DNA from: Methylobacterium dankookense
GTDB lineage: Bacteria; Pseudomonadota; Alphaproteobacteria; Rhizobiales; Beijerinckiaceae
Reading direction: 5' to 3'
Length of the DNA stretch: 64,000 bases
NCBI RefSeq assembly: GCF_902141855.1
Contig: NZ_CABFVH010000017.1
Coordinates: forward strand, 44,965-108,964
In this document: positions 42,433 through 50,323 of the stretch, in pieces
Position numbering within the stretch: the first letter of the stretch is position 1
Layout: every line of letters begins with the position of its first letter
Notes under the pieces: model-generated
The model's database searches: none
Seen by the model: only the letters and a program-made list of their open reading frames with translations
What the model was told of the DNA's origin: nothing
Made by a program: the position numbers and the translations under genes

Positions 42433-44673
42433 ATGCCGAACCCGTCCATGCCCGCCCGGCCCGCCCGCCGGAGCGTTTCCGCGCGCGTCCTCACCATCCG
42501 CGCCTTGCCCCTCCGAGGCTTGCCCCTCCGCGCCTTGCCGGCCCTCCTCCTCCCCTGCGGCCTCCTCTGCGGGGAGGCCCGGGCACAAGAGGCGGTCGCC
42601 CTCGACGAGCTCGCCGTCGAGGGCTCCGGCCCCGGGCGCGTCAGCCCCGTGGGCCTCAACCTGCGCGCACAGGGCCGCAGCGCCAGCCGCCTCGGCCTGA
42701 CGCCGCTGGAGACGCCGGCGAGCCTCGACATCATCTCCGGCGAGACCGCGCGCCTGCGCGGGCAGGACACGATCGCCGAGGCCGTGACCCAGGACGGCAC
42801 CGGCATCACCACCATCGCCGCGCCCGGCAACGGCAACGGCGCCTTCACGGCCCGCGGCTTCTCGGGACCGAACTCGATCCAGCAGCTCTACGACGGCACC
42901 CGCTTCTACGTGGGCGCCGGCACCGTGACCTTCCCGTTCGACACCTGGAACGTGGAGCGCATCGAGGTGCTGCGCGGGCCGTCCTCGGTGCTCTACGGCG
43001 ACGGCGCCATCGGCGGCGTGATCAATGTGGTGCCCAAGAAGCCGACCTTCGCGTCCGTGAACGCGGCCCGCGCGGTGATCGGCACCGACGGGGTGGCGCG
43101 GCTCGCCCTCGATTCCGGCGGGGCGATCGGCCAGGCCGAGTTCGGCAACACCTTCGCCTACCGGCTGAACGTCAGCGGCAACCGCGCCGACGGCTGGGTC
43201 CATCCGGTCGGCGACTTCCGCAACCTCGCGGTCTCGGCCGCGCTGCTGTTCCAGCCGAGCCCCGACCTCGCCTTCACCCTCAGCCACGATCTCGGCTACC
43301 AGGAGCCGGCCCGCTACTGGGGCACGCCGCTCGTCGAGGGCCGCATCACCGATCTGGTCCGGTTCCGGAACTACAACATCCTCGATCCGAAGGTCACCTG
43401 GGCCGACAACTGGACCCAGTTGAAGACGGAGTGGACGCCGTCAGCCGACGTCACCATCCGCAACACCGCCTACCGGCTCACCAGCAGCCGGCACTGGCTC
43501 GACGTGGAGCAATACGCCTTCAACCGCGGCACGGGGCTCGTCGACCGTTCGGACTATCTCGAGATCTACCACAGCCAGGAACAGGTCGGGAACCGCTTCG
43601 ACGCCGCCTTCAAGGGCAGCCTGTTCGGGTTCCGCAACGCGTTCCTGGCCGGATTCGACGTGAACCGCATCGACTTCCGGCACACCAACAACTTCTTCTT
43701 CGACAAGTCCGACAGCGTGCCCCTCGTCGGCGGCTTCCTCGGGACGTTCCCGCCGGAGGGCCGGGCGACGCCGGCCTACCGGACGCGCACCAACCAGGCC
43801 TCGGTCTTCGCCGAGGACCGGGTGATCCTCACCGACCGGCTCTCGTTCCTCACGGGGGTGCGCTTCGACGCGCCGACGCTCCAGCGCGAGGACCTGCGCT
43901 CGGGGACGCAGTTCGAGCGCACCTACAAGTCGCTCGGCTACCGCTTCGGCCTCGTCTACAACCCGACGCCCGACAGCGCGCTCTACGCCCAGTACAGCTT
44001 CGCCACCGATCCCGTCGGCAGCCTGATCACGCTCTCCCAGTCGCTGGCCGGCTTCAAGCTCGCCACCGGCGACCAGGTCGAGATCGGCGCCAAGGGGCTG
44101 GCCTTCGACGGCGCGCTCGAATGGACGGTCGCAGGCTACCGCATCGTCAAGGACAACCTGATCTCCCGGCTGCCGGGCAGCTCCGCCGTCGGGGTCCAGG
44201 TCGGCAGCCAGTCCTCGCAAGGCTTCGAATTGGCGCTGGGCTGGCGGGTCGCGCCGGGCTGGCGCCTCGACGGCAACCTCGCCCTGCTGCACGCCCAGTA
44301 CGACAGCTTCAGCCAGATCGAGAACGGGGCGGCGGTGTCCTATGCCGGCAAGCAGCCGATCGACGTGCCCGAGCGCGTGGCCAATCTCTGGCTGACCTGG
44401 GACGGTCTGCGGGACTGGACCGCGCGGATCGGTCTGCAGAATGTCGGGCAGGTCTACAGCGATTTCGGCAACACCGCCCGGCGGCCGGCCTACACGCTCG
44501 TCAACGCCGTGCTCGACCATCAGGTGACGGCGGATTCACGCCTGAGCCTGCGCGTCTACAACCTGTTCGACAAGGTCTACGCGATCAGCGGCAACGCGGT
44601 GGGGGGCGTGGGCACCAACTGGCTGCTCGGGCGGCCGCGCTCGGTGGAGGTCGCCTATACCGTGACGTGGTGA
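42433..44673 (+). CDS. TonB-dependent receptor, FhuE-like, downstream of a cobalamin riboswitch
   Basis: A 746-residue outer-membrane receptor. A long, Arg-rich signal region precedes the hydrophobic ALPALLLPCGLLCGEARA (about 34-51). A TonB-box-like LDELAVEGSG and plug domain follow (ETPASLDIISGETARLRGQD, RGFSGPNSIQQLYDGTRFYV, VERIEVLRGPSSVLYGDGAI, GGVINVVPKKP), then a beta-barrel ending VEVAYTVTW with terminal Trp. Plug and barrel motifs match siderophore receptors of the FhuA/FhuE group rather than BtuB. The riboswitch nevertheless suggests a role in cobalamin or cobalt nutrition. It starts with ATG at 42433. Substrate is uncertain. Confidence 0.85.
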   Translation: MPNPSMPARPARRSVSARVLTIRALPLRGLPLRALPALLLPCGLLCGEARAQEAVALDELAVEGSGPGRVSPVGLNLRAQGRSASRLGLTPLETPASLDIISGETARLRGQDTIAEAVTQDGTGITTIAAPGNGNGAFTARGFSGPNSIQQLYDGTRFYVGAGTVTFPFDTWNVERIEVLRGPSSVLYGDGAIGGVINVVPKKPTFASVNAARAVIGTDGVARLALDSGGAIGQAEFGNTFAYRLNVSGNRADGWVHPVGDFRNLAVSAALLFQPSPDLAFTLSHDLGYQEPARYWGTPLVEGRITDLVRFRNYNILDPKVTWADNWTQLKTEWTPSADVTIRNTAYRLTSSRHWLDVEQYAFNRGTGLVDRSDYLEIYHSQEQVGNRFDAAFKGSLFGFRNAFLAGFDVNRIDFRHTNNFFFDKSDSVPLVGGFLGTFPPEGRATPAYRTRTNQASVFAEDRVILTDRLSFLTGVRFDAPTLQREDLRSGTQFERTYKSLGYRFGLVYNPTPDSALYAQYSFATDPVGSLITLSQSLAGFKLATGDQVEIGAKGLAFDGALEWTVAGYRIVKDNLISRLPGSSAVGVQVGSQSSQGFELALGWRVAPGWRLDGNLALLHAQYDSFSQIENGAAVSYAGKQPIDVPERVANLWLTWDGLRDWTARIGLQNVGQVYSDFGNTARRPAYTLVNAVLDHQVTADSRLSLRVYNLFDKVYAISGNAVGGVGTNWLLGRPRSVEVAYTVTW

Positions 44674-44677
44674 CGCG

Positions 44678-44827
44678 TCACGGATTGCGCGGGGCCGTCG
44701 CCGCGGGTTGCTCGGGGGGCCGGCTGGGCTGGTTCTGCGTCGGCCCGGTCTTGATGAAGGTCAGGACGATGCCGAACACGCTGAGGAACAGGGCGGCGGC
44801 GAAGAGGACGAAGATCCAGCGGGGCAT
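44678..44827 (-). CDS. Small single-span membrane protein
   Basis: A 49-residue protein starting at the ATG at 44827. Residues 4-26 (WIFVLFAAALFLSVFGIVLT) form one membrane helix, followed by a short Pro/Gln-rich tail (GPTQNQPSRPPEQPAATAP). No family is recognised. It ends 4 bases from the convergent TonB receptor gene and starts just after the large hairpin at 44887-44928. Confidence 0.55.
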   Translation of the reverse strand: MPRWIFVLFAAALFLSVFGIVLTFIKTGPTQNQPSRPPEQPAATAPRNP

Positions 44828-44886
44828 GCCATCAGGATAGGGCGTGCCCCGTCCCCGGGAAGGACGATGCGGCCCCCTCAACGAAA

Positions 44887-44928
44887 GAGAGCCCTTTCCG
44901 TGACCCGGGGATCACGGAAAGGGCTCTC
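44887..44928. terminator. Strong 17-bp hairpin downstream of mucR-like gene
   Basis: GAGAGCCCTTTCCGTGA at 44887-44903 pairs perfectly with the mirror sequence at 44912-44928 around an 8-base loop. It lies about 80 bases beyond the stop of the minus-strand MucR gene and fits its intrinsic terminator; a modest T-rich stretch (CTTTCGTT) follows on that strand. Confidence 0.75.
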
Positions 44929-45006
44929 GTTGCCGATCTCGGGCAGGGCCGGGACCGCTCGGGGGAGGGGGCGCGGCGCGCCCGGCCGCCCCCGCCGGGG
45001 CCGTCC

Positions 45007-45468
45007 TCAGGCCGCCTGGCGGCGGCTGGGCTGGCGCTCCGCCAGGGCGCCCGGACGGCCGAGGCCGATCTGCTTGGCGAGCGCCGAGCGCTGGGCGGCA
45101 TAGGCCGGGGCCACCATCGGGTAGTCGGCCGGCAGGCCGAAGCGCTCGCGGTAGGAGCGGGGCTCCAGGCCGTAGGCGGTGAGGTGGCGCTTCAGGGTCT
45201 TGTAGGTCTTGCCGTCGAGGAAGCTGACGATGCCCTCGTCGGTGATCGACCGGCGGATCTGGGCAGCGGTCGGCTTCTCCACCTCGGCGACCGGCTCGGC
45301 CGCCGCGGCCTGGGCGCCCGTGCCGAGGCCGAGGAGGGCCGCGTGGATGCTGGCGATCAGGGCAGGAAGCTCGGAGGCAGGAACGGAGTTGTTGGACACG
45401 TAGGCCGAAACGATGTCACCCGCGAGTTCGACGACGTCGAGGGCAGGGCCCTGGAATTCTTCTGTCAT
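45007..45468 (-). CDS. mucR: MucR/Ros-family transcriptional regulator
   Basis: A 153-residue regulator starting at the ATG at 45468. The N-terminal helix region (VVELAGDIVSAYVSNNSVPA) is the oligomerisation domain. The DNA-binding part reads IVSFLDGKTYKTLKRHLTAY, then GLEPRSYRERFGLPADYPMV and APAYAAQRSALAKQIGLGR. In Ros the motif IxCLEDG carries a zinc-binding Cys; here that position is Phe or Ser and the protein has no Cys in the motif, as in zinc-free Ml/MucR homologues. MucR proteins act as broad repressors, for example of polysaccharide and motility genes. The targets here are unknown. Confidence 0.88.
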   Translation of the reverse strand: MTEEFQGPALDVVELAGDIVSAYVSNNSVPASELPALIASIHAALLGLGTGAQAAAAEPVAEVEKPTAAQIRRSITDEGIVSFLDGKTYKTLKRHLTAYGLEPRSYRERFGLPADYPMVAPAYAAQRSALAKQIGLGRPGALAERQPSRRQAA

Positions 45469-45833
45469 TACACCTGTCCGTTGAGATGCCCCTCGGGGCC
45501 TAAAATCACCATTCACATGGCGAAATCAAGGGAAGTCGGGGTCATTACACAGAAACGACCCTGCCTGGGTAGCCCCTCTTGGAAACGAAACGGAAACTAT
45601 GCTCGGGCGATGCATCTTCCGCCCGGCCGCGCCGGCGCAGGGGCTCCGCATCGGGGCCGGCCTCCGAAGCGAAGCTGTGGCCAAGCTCTATACAGTCGAT
45701 CCAAGTTTTAATCCCGGCCGCATCGTGCGGATCGACACGGCTTGAGCGGACAATAGTCCCTATCTTGTGGTCATCGACGTTTGAGACCCGGCACGAATAT
45801 CCCCGCCGCGTCCCGCACAGGAGACCGACCCGG
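45469..45833. other. Intergenic region, promoters of mucR and a secreted protein
   Basis: About 365 bases separating divergent genes. GGAAACGAAACGGAAAC near 45580-45597 is a short direct repeat and may be a binding site. An AT-richer stretch at 45680-45780 probably contains the plus-strand promoter. No gene or structured RNA was recognised. Confidence 0.4.
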
Positions 45834-46088
45834 ATGACCAAGACCCGCCTCGCCCTCGCCGCCCTGCTTCTGGCCGCCGCGCCCCTCTCCACCGCCTCGG
45901 CCTTCGACGGCTACGGCCGCTCCCCGTTCTTCGCGCCCCACGACCCGGCCGTGACCGGCTCGGTCGGCGTGCACGACACGCCCTTCTACGAGCGCTGCTT
46001 CTCCAGCTCCGCGAGCGAGGGCAACGCCAACCAGCAGACCCGGCCGGTGAAGCAGTACGGCCAGACCTCGGGCGGCTATTCCTGCTGA
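45834..46088 (+). CDS. Small secreted protein of unknown function
   Basis: An 84-residue protein, ATG at 45834 with AGGAGA 10 bases upstream. A clear signal peptide (TKTRLALAALLLAAAPLSTA, cleavage near ASA-FDG) leaves a mature part of about 60 residues: FDGYGRSPFFAPHDPAVTGS, DTPFYERCFSSSASEGNANQ, YGQTSGGYSC. Two cysteines could form a disulfide. No family is recognised. Repeat family B copy 1 begins 12 bases after the stop codon. Confidence 0.65.
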   Translation: MTKTRLALAALLLAAAPLSTASAFDGYGRSPFFAPHDPAVTGSVGVHDTPFYERCFSSSASEGNANQQTRPVKQYGQTSGGYSC

Positions 46089-46100
46089 CGCCCCAGGCCT

Positions 46101-46210
46101 GAGACCGTGTCCGGTCGATCGGACCGGACGCGGTCTCGGCCAAGCCCGCGCGGCGCTTGAGCGAAGGCGACATCCGCCATCCCGAAGGGATCACCCGGAT
46201 GTCGTATGAG
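46101..46210. repeat. Dispersed 110-bp repeat, family B, copy 1
   Basis: Nearly identical to 58461-58570. The first 37 bases form an almost perfect long palindrome (GAGACCGTGTCCGGTC, GATC, GGACCGGACGCGGTCTC in mirrored order). A conserved non-palindromic tail follows (CGGCGCTTGAGCG, GCGACATCCGCCATCCCGAA, GGGATCACCCGGATG). Both copies directly follow the stop codon of a plus-strand gene encoding an exported protein, so the hairpin may serve as a terminator. Confidence 0.8.
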
Positions 46211-46366
46211 ACAGCCGGAGCCCGCATCCCCGGATGCGGGCTTCGCGCGTCGCGGGGCCATGCTGCGACGCAGCAACCCTTCGCCGCATGGCACGTTGAG
46301 GCAGCGCGTCCGCAGGGACGCCACCGCAACGCGAGAGGCGCGCAAGAGACGCGCGAAGGGGGCTCC

Positions 46367-46465
46367 ATGTTCTCGAAGATCGTGACCTACGCGATGATCG
46401 GCGCCTTCACCTGCGGCCTGATCGCCACGGTGATCGGCACGGCCGGCATCGCGCTGGGCGAGTGA
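46367..46465 (+). CDS. Very small single-span membrane protein
   Basis: A 32-residue frame starting at the ATG at 46367 after GAAGGGGG: MFSKIVTYAMIGAFTCGLIA, TVIGTAGIALGE. It is almost entirely one membrane helix. Coding is plausible from the ribosome site and hydrophobic pattern, but there is no family support. It ends just before a palindromic repeat. Confidence 0.4.
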   Translation: MFSKIVTYAMIGAFTCGLIATVIGTAGIALGE

Positions 46466-46473
46466 AGGCTTCC

Positions 46474-46590
46474 CCTCTCCCTTGCGGGGAGGGGTCAGGG
46501 GTGGGGGTGGCTCAGAAGGCACCGCTCCGCTCGATCCTGCACCACCCCCACCTCCGGCTCCTCCCCGCAAGGGGGAGGAGAGGGCTGTTG
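46474..46590. repeat. REPIN-like palindromic repeat pair
   Basis: CCTCTCCCTTGCGGGGAGGGG with GGGGTGGGGGTGG occurs at 46474-46510, and the same unit in reverse (CCACCCCCACCTCC, TCCTCCCCGCAAGGGGGAGG) at 46540-46585, giving two inverted copies of a REP-like unit around a short spacer. Related units occur at 50624-50759 and 61669-61692. It lies between the small membrane protein and the end of the beta-propeller gene. Confidence 0.7.
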
Positions 46591-46605
46591 CGAGCCCGCA
46601 AGGAC

Positions 46606-47595
46606 CTACCGCAGGAAGTCGCCGAAGGCGCGGGGGCTCTCGCCGGTCGGGATCTCGCGCACCACCGTCATCGCCGCGGCGTCGATGACGCTCAGGGTGT
46701 TGGAGCCCCAATTGGCCACGTAGAGGAAGCGGCCGGCCGCGTCCGCGCCGATCCCCTCCGGATGGTCGCCGACATCGATCGTGCGCAGCACCTTGAGGCT
46801 GTCGAGGTCGAAGGCGGTGACGCTGTTGCCGTACTGGTCGGTGACGAAGCCGCGGCCCTGCGCCAGCGCCACCACGTAGGGCCGCTCGCCGGTCTTCACG
46901 CGGCCCACCTCGCGGCGCGCGGCGATGTCGATCACCGAGACGTCGTCGCCGGTCACGTTGGCGGTGTAGGCGCGCGCGCCCGCCGCATCGACCACGAGGC
47001 CGAACGGGTGATGCCCCACCGGGATCGTCGCGACCTCGCGGCGGCTCGCGACGTCGACCACCGAGACGGTGTCGGCCTCGCGGTTGGCCACCAGCAGGGT
47101 GGTGCCGTCCGGGGTCACCGCGACGCCCGAGGGCGAGGCGCCGACCGCGATCTCGCCGTCCGGCGCCAGGCTGCCGCCCTCGGGGCGCAGCACGAAGATG
47201 CGCTGCGCGTACCAGTCGGCGACGTAGACGGTGCCGGCCTTCGGATCGACGCCGATGCCGAGCGGGCCGCCCGGCAGCTTGACCGTGGCCGTGAGCGTGC
47301 GCGCCTTCGCGTCGATCACCGCGAGCCCCGGCAGGTCGGGCCGGGTGACGTAGGCGGTGCCGCGGTCGGGCGAGAGCGCGATGCCGGCGGGCGAGCCCGA
47401 GACGGGGATCGACTGCACCACCTTGCCGGCCGCGAGGTCGACCACCTCGACGGCGTTGCCGCCCTGGACGGTGACGAGGGCCTCGCCCGCGGCGGCCGAG
47501 CGTGGCAGGGTGATCGCGGCGGTCAGGCAGAGGAGCGCGAGGAGGCCGGCGCGGCGCCGGCCTCCCGCGGGACGCGTGCGTCCGGCCGGGCTCAC
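46606..47595 (-). CDS. Periplasmic YVTN/YncE-type beta-propeller protein
   Basis: A 329-residue exported protein: after a basic start (SPAGRTRPAGGRRR), the signal peptide AGLLALLCLTAAITLPRSAA. Seven-bladed propeller repeats follow, each with a VxVIDxAxRxVxxxIxVG pattern (for example NAVEVVDLAAGKVVQSIPVS, DTVSVVDVASRREVATIPVG, NTLSVIDAAAMTVVREIPTG). It starts with GTG at 47595 in a GTGA overlap with the MxaD-like gene and is the last gene of the C1 cofactor operon. It resembles lutB on the other side of the block. The role may be metal or cofactor handling in the periplasm; it is not established. Confidence 0.82.
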   Translation of the reverse strand: MSPAGRTRPAGGRRRAGLLALLCLTAAITLPRSAAAGEALVTVQGGNAVEVVDLAAGKVVQSIPVSGSPAGIALSPDRGTAYVTRPDLPGLAVIDAKARTLTATVKLPGGPLGIGVDPKAGTVYVADWYAQRIFVLRPEGGSLAPDGEIAVGASPSGVAVTPDGTTLLVANREADTVSVVDVASRREVATIPVGHHPFGLVVDAAGARAYTANVTGDDVSVIDIAARREVGRVKTGERPYVVALAQGRGFVTDQYGNSVTAFDLDSLKVLRTIDVGDHPEGIGADAAGRFLYVANWGSNTLSVIDAAAMTVVREIPTGESPRAFGDFLR

Positions 47596-48122
47596 GAGCC
47601 CTTCTCGACCTTGGCCTTCAGGTTGTCGAGGCTCGCCCGGTAGAGGCCCTGCACGGCCTTCTTCGAGGCCTCGTCGTTGAGGTCCGGCGGCGGATCGTTG
47701 TTCATGTAGCCGCGGTAGAAGGCGCCGCGCCAGGTGACCTTGGTCTTCGCGCCCTCGCCCTCGACCTCGATGGTCGAGGAATAGTCGTTCACCGGCAGGG
47801 TCTTCACGTCGACCTTGTTGATCCGGTACATCAGGGTCTTCTTCTCGGCATCGTACTTGGCGAGCTCTTCCTCGACCGTGGCGCCGCCCTTCAGCGTCAG
47901 GGTGCGCGTGGCCTTGACCTCGTTGCCGCCCTTGCCCTCGGTCTTCTCGACCACCGGGATCCAGCTCGCATCCTGGAAGTTGCCGACCACGGCCCAGACC
48001 TTGTCGGCGGGCGCGTTGATCTCGACGGTCTCGGCGACCTTCTGCCGGGTCGGGCCATGGGCCTGCGCCGTGAACGACACCGTGGCGAGTGCCGCCACGG
48101 CCGCGAGTCTCATGAACTTCAT
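47592..48122 (-). CDS. MxaD-like periplasmic protein (SRPBCC fold)
   Basis: A 176-residue exported protein with signal peptide MKFMRLAAVAALATVSFTAQ and cleavage near AQA-HGP. The mature part has the START/polyketide-cyclase fold (ETVEINAPADKVWAVVGNFQ, SWIPVVEKTEG, STIEVEGEGAKTKVTWRGAF). It is close in length and pattern to MxaD of methanol oxidisers, which is thought to help electron transfer from methanol dehydrogenase to its cytochrome. The mxa genes are not in the window, so this is a family member next to C1 genes rather than proven MxaD. Confidence 0.8.
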   Translation of the reverse strand: MKFMRLAAVAALATVSFTAQAHGPTRQKVAETVEINAPADKVWAVVGNFQDASWIPVVEKTEGKGGNEVKATRTLTLKGGATVEEELAKYDAEKKTLMYRINKVDVKTLPVNDYSSTIEVEGEGAKTKVTWRGAFYRGYMNNDPPPDLNDEASKKAVQGLYRASLDNLKAKVEKGS

Positions 48123-48146
48123 GGACGCTTCTCCTTCGTGCGCCGT

Positions 48147-48743
48147 CTAGGGTGCGGCGCCGGGGTTTGCGAGGATCCGCTCGCTGCGCCCGAGGGCGGC
48201 GGCGACCTTGTCCTCGATCCAGTCCCAGGCCTCGCGCTCGCGCGGCCCGGCGGTCTTGGATATCGCGATGGCGAGATAGGCCATCTCCGTCAGGATCTTG
48301 TCCGGGGTCAGCATGTGCAGCCGCGTCGACAGGATCGCGGCCTCGAGCACGGCTCCTTGCGCCCGGTTGTAGCCGATGAAGGGCTCGTGCGCGGTGGCCT
48401 TGACCAGCCGGCCGCGGAAGCGGGGACGGGTGGCGTCGTCCTCGACCGACTCCACCGCGAACTCGGCATGGCCGAAGCTGTCGGCGAGGCGCTTGCCGGG
48501 AATCGCCTCGCAATCGGCCACAGGCCAGTCGCGCCGGCCGGTGACGGCGCCCGCGATCACCCGGATGTCGCGCGGGCTCGAGGCCGCGAAATACGGGTTC
48601 GCCTCCAGGTTGGCGATGGTCGGCGAGGGCCGGAACGGCGCCAGGATGTAGGCGTCGCCCTCGCGGATCAGCCCGAAGGGCACGAGGTGCAGCGCGCCCT
48701 CCGGCGACAGCGTGGTGACGACGGTCTCGAGGATCAGCGGCAC
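48147..48743 (-). CDS. DUF447-family flavin-type protein of the C1 cofactor cluster
   Basis: A 198-residue cytoplasmic protein starting at GTG 48743, 5 bases after the mfnF-like stop. The sequence LILETVVTTLSPEGALHLVP, IREGDAYILAPFRPSPTIAN and AVTGRRDWPVADCEAIPGKR matches the DUF447 split-barrel (flavin-reductase-like) proteins found in methanogens and in methylotrophs with tetrahydromethanopterin. Such genes were found by mutagenesis to be needed for the archaeal-type C1 pathway in Methylobacterium. The exact reaction is not known to me. Confidence 0.78.
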   Translation of the reverse strand: MPLILETVVTTLSPEGALHLVPFGLIREGDAYILAPFRPSPTIANLEANPYFAASSPRDIRVIAGAVTGRRDWPVADCEAIPGKRLADSFGHAEFAVESVEDDATRPRFRGRLVKATAHEPFIGYNRAQGAVLEAAILSTRLHMLTPDKILTEMAYLAIAISKTAGPREREAWDWIEDKVAAALGRSERILANPGAAP

Positions 48744-48748
48744 GGCTC

Positions 48749-50323
48749 TCAGTCCTCGGCGACCAGCTTGCCGCAGACGAGCCGGGTCTTTTGGGGATTC
48801 GGTGTCGCGGCGACGTCCGTCTCGGCCCGCGCGTCCGCCGCGCCGATCGTCTCGGGCGGCGCCGCGTCGGCCTCGGCGGCCTTGCGCAGGTCGCGGGTGC
48901 CGGGCGGGGGGGCGTCGGGGCCGGAATGCTTGGTGTGCCCGGCCTTCTTGAAGGCGGTGGCATCCTCGACCTCGGCGTCGGCGGCGGCGCCCCAGTCGAG
49001 GGGCTCGTCCTGCACGTAGCGCTTGCCGAGCCGCCACGCGGTCTCGGCCTTGGCGAGCTCCGCCCCGAGATAGAAGGCATGGGCCCCGTCGCTCGCCACG
49101 TTGAGTTCGGGGAAGAAGGCCATCGCGTCGGTGCCGACCCTGTGGATGTCGCGGTTGTAGACGTGGATGCCGTCCTCGGCGACGGCGATGCGATAGTTCG
49201 GGTCGCGGACCTCGGCGGCAAGGCCAGCGATCTCATCGGGGGTCTGCACGAAGGGGCGCTTGTCGTGAAGTGCCAGAAGTGCCCGGCCGTAGCCCTTGGG
49301 CAGGGCCGCGTCGGCCTTGGCCGCATACATCACGCGCCGGGCCGCGTCGTGCTCCTCCACGGTGCGGCGGGTGTGGTTCGAGACCTGCACGATCAGCACG
49401 TTGCGGATGCCGAGCTCCGAGCACATTCCCGCGAGCAGCGCCGTCACCCCGAGGCTGTCGGCCTCGGTCAGCTCCGTCAGGTTGCCGGTGCCCATCATCA
49501 TCTCGGCCTGCGGCCAACGGGCGCGGACCTCGCGGTAGCGGGCGACCGAGTTCACGAAGCCGAAATGGATCGGCTCCAGGATCGGGTCGGCGAGATAGGG
49601 CAGGCCGGCCTTCTCCATCCGCGCGATGGCGCGGTCGAGGGAGGGCAGGTCGTCGGGGCGCATCGGCACGAGGACCGGCACGGCCCCCGTCTCGAAGGCG
49701 AGGCCCAGCGTCTCCTCGTTGAGGCTGAGGAGGTAGTCGGCCCCCGCCTTCGCCCCGCGGGTCAATTCGTCGAGGGAGAAGGAATCGACGCTGACCGTGA
49801 GCCCCGCCTCCTTCATCAGCCGCACGCTGTCCTCGAGATGCGGGAAGGCGGTGTCGGGCAGGCCGCCGAGGTCGATCACGTCGGCCCCGCGCCGGGCGAG
49901 GTCGAGGCCCTTCGCCAGGATCGCCTCCGGCGTCATCTTCGAGGCGTCCACGATCTCGGCGAAGATGCGCAGGTCGTGGCCCGACAGGTCGAGCTTGCGG
50001 CCGGCGAGGCCGAGCCAGGCCGGCAGGTCCACGATCTCGTCGGGGCCGCGCTCCACGGGCAGGCCGAAATGGCGGCCGAGCGCCTCCGTGTCGGCGCGGC
50101 AGCGGCCGGGCAGGATCACCCGCGTCGCGCCCTCCGGCAGGGTGACGCGGCGGCGGATGATCTCCTCCGTCATCAGCGCGGCGACCTTCACGCCGGCATC
50201 GGCGATGCTCCAGGCGAAGCGCTCCGGCGGCAGGGTGGCCGCGACCTTCTCCAGCCGGGCGCGGGCGAGCTTGCCGGTGACGAAGACGAGGTGCTCGGGG
50301 CTCTGTTCGGGGCTCTCGCTCAC
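48749..50323 (-). CDS. mfnF: Dihydropteroate synthase-like protein, MfnF-type
   Basis: A 524-residue cytoplasmic protein. An N-terminal domain (HLVFVTGKLARARLEKVAAT) precedes a DHPS-like TIM barrel at about 150-390: IVDASKMTPEAILAKGLDLA, RGADVIDLGGLPDTAFPHLE, LTVSVDSFSLDEL, GADYLLSLNEETL, MMMGTGNLTELTEAD, IVQVSNHTRRTVEEHDAARR. In methanogens the DHPS homologue MfnF couples the furan diphosphate to a tyramine derivative in methanofuran synthesis. Its place directly after MfnB- and MfnE-like genes supports the same role in methylofuran synthesis. It starts with GTG at 50323 (GTGA overlap with mfnE). Confidence 0.78.
   Translation of the reverse strand: MSESPEQSPEHLVFVTGKLARARLEKVAATLPPERFAWSIADAGVKVAALMTEEIIRRRVTLPEGATRVILPGRCRADTEALGRHFGLPVERGPDEIVDLPAWLGLAGRKLDLSGHDLRIFAEIVDASKMTPEAILAKGLDLARRGADVIDLGGLPDTAFPHLEDSVRLMKEAGLTVSVDSFSLDELTRGAKAGADYLLSLNEETLGLAFETGAVPVLVPMRPDDLPSLDRAIARMEKAGLPYLADPILEPIHFGFVNSVARYREVRARWPQAEMMMGTGNLTELTEADSLGVTALLAGMCSELGIRNVLIVQVSNHTRRTVEEHDAARRVMYAAKADAALPKGYGRALLALHDKRPFVQTPDEIAGLAAEVRDPNYRIAVAEDGIHVYNRDIHRVGTDAMAFFPELNVASDGAHAFYLGAELAKAETAWRLGKRYVQDEPLDWGAAADAEVEDATAFKKAGHTKHSGPDAPPPGTRDLRKAAEADAAPPETIGAADARAETDVAATPNPQKTRLVCGKLVAED

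Noticed and set aside
46157..46465. 102-codon frame running through repeat family B
   Set aside because: Its first two thirds are repeat and spacer sequence; only the last 32 codons have a start with a ribosome site, so just that part was kept, with low confidence.
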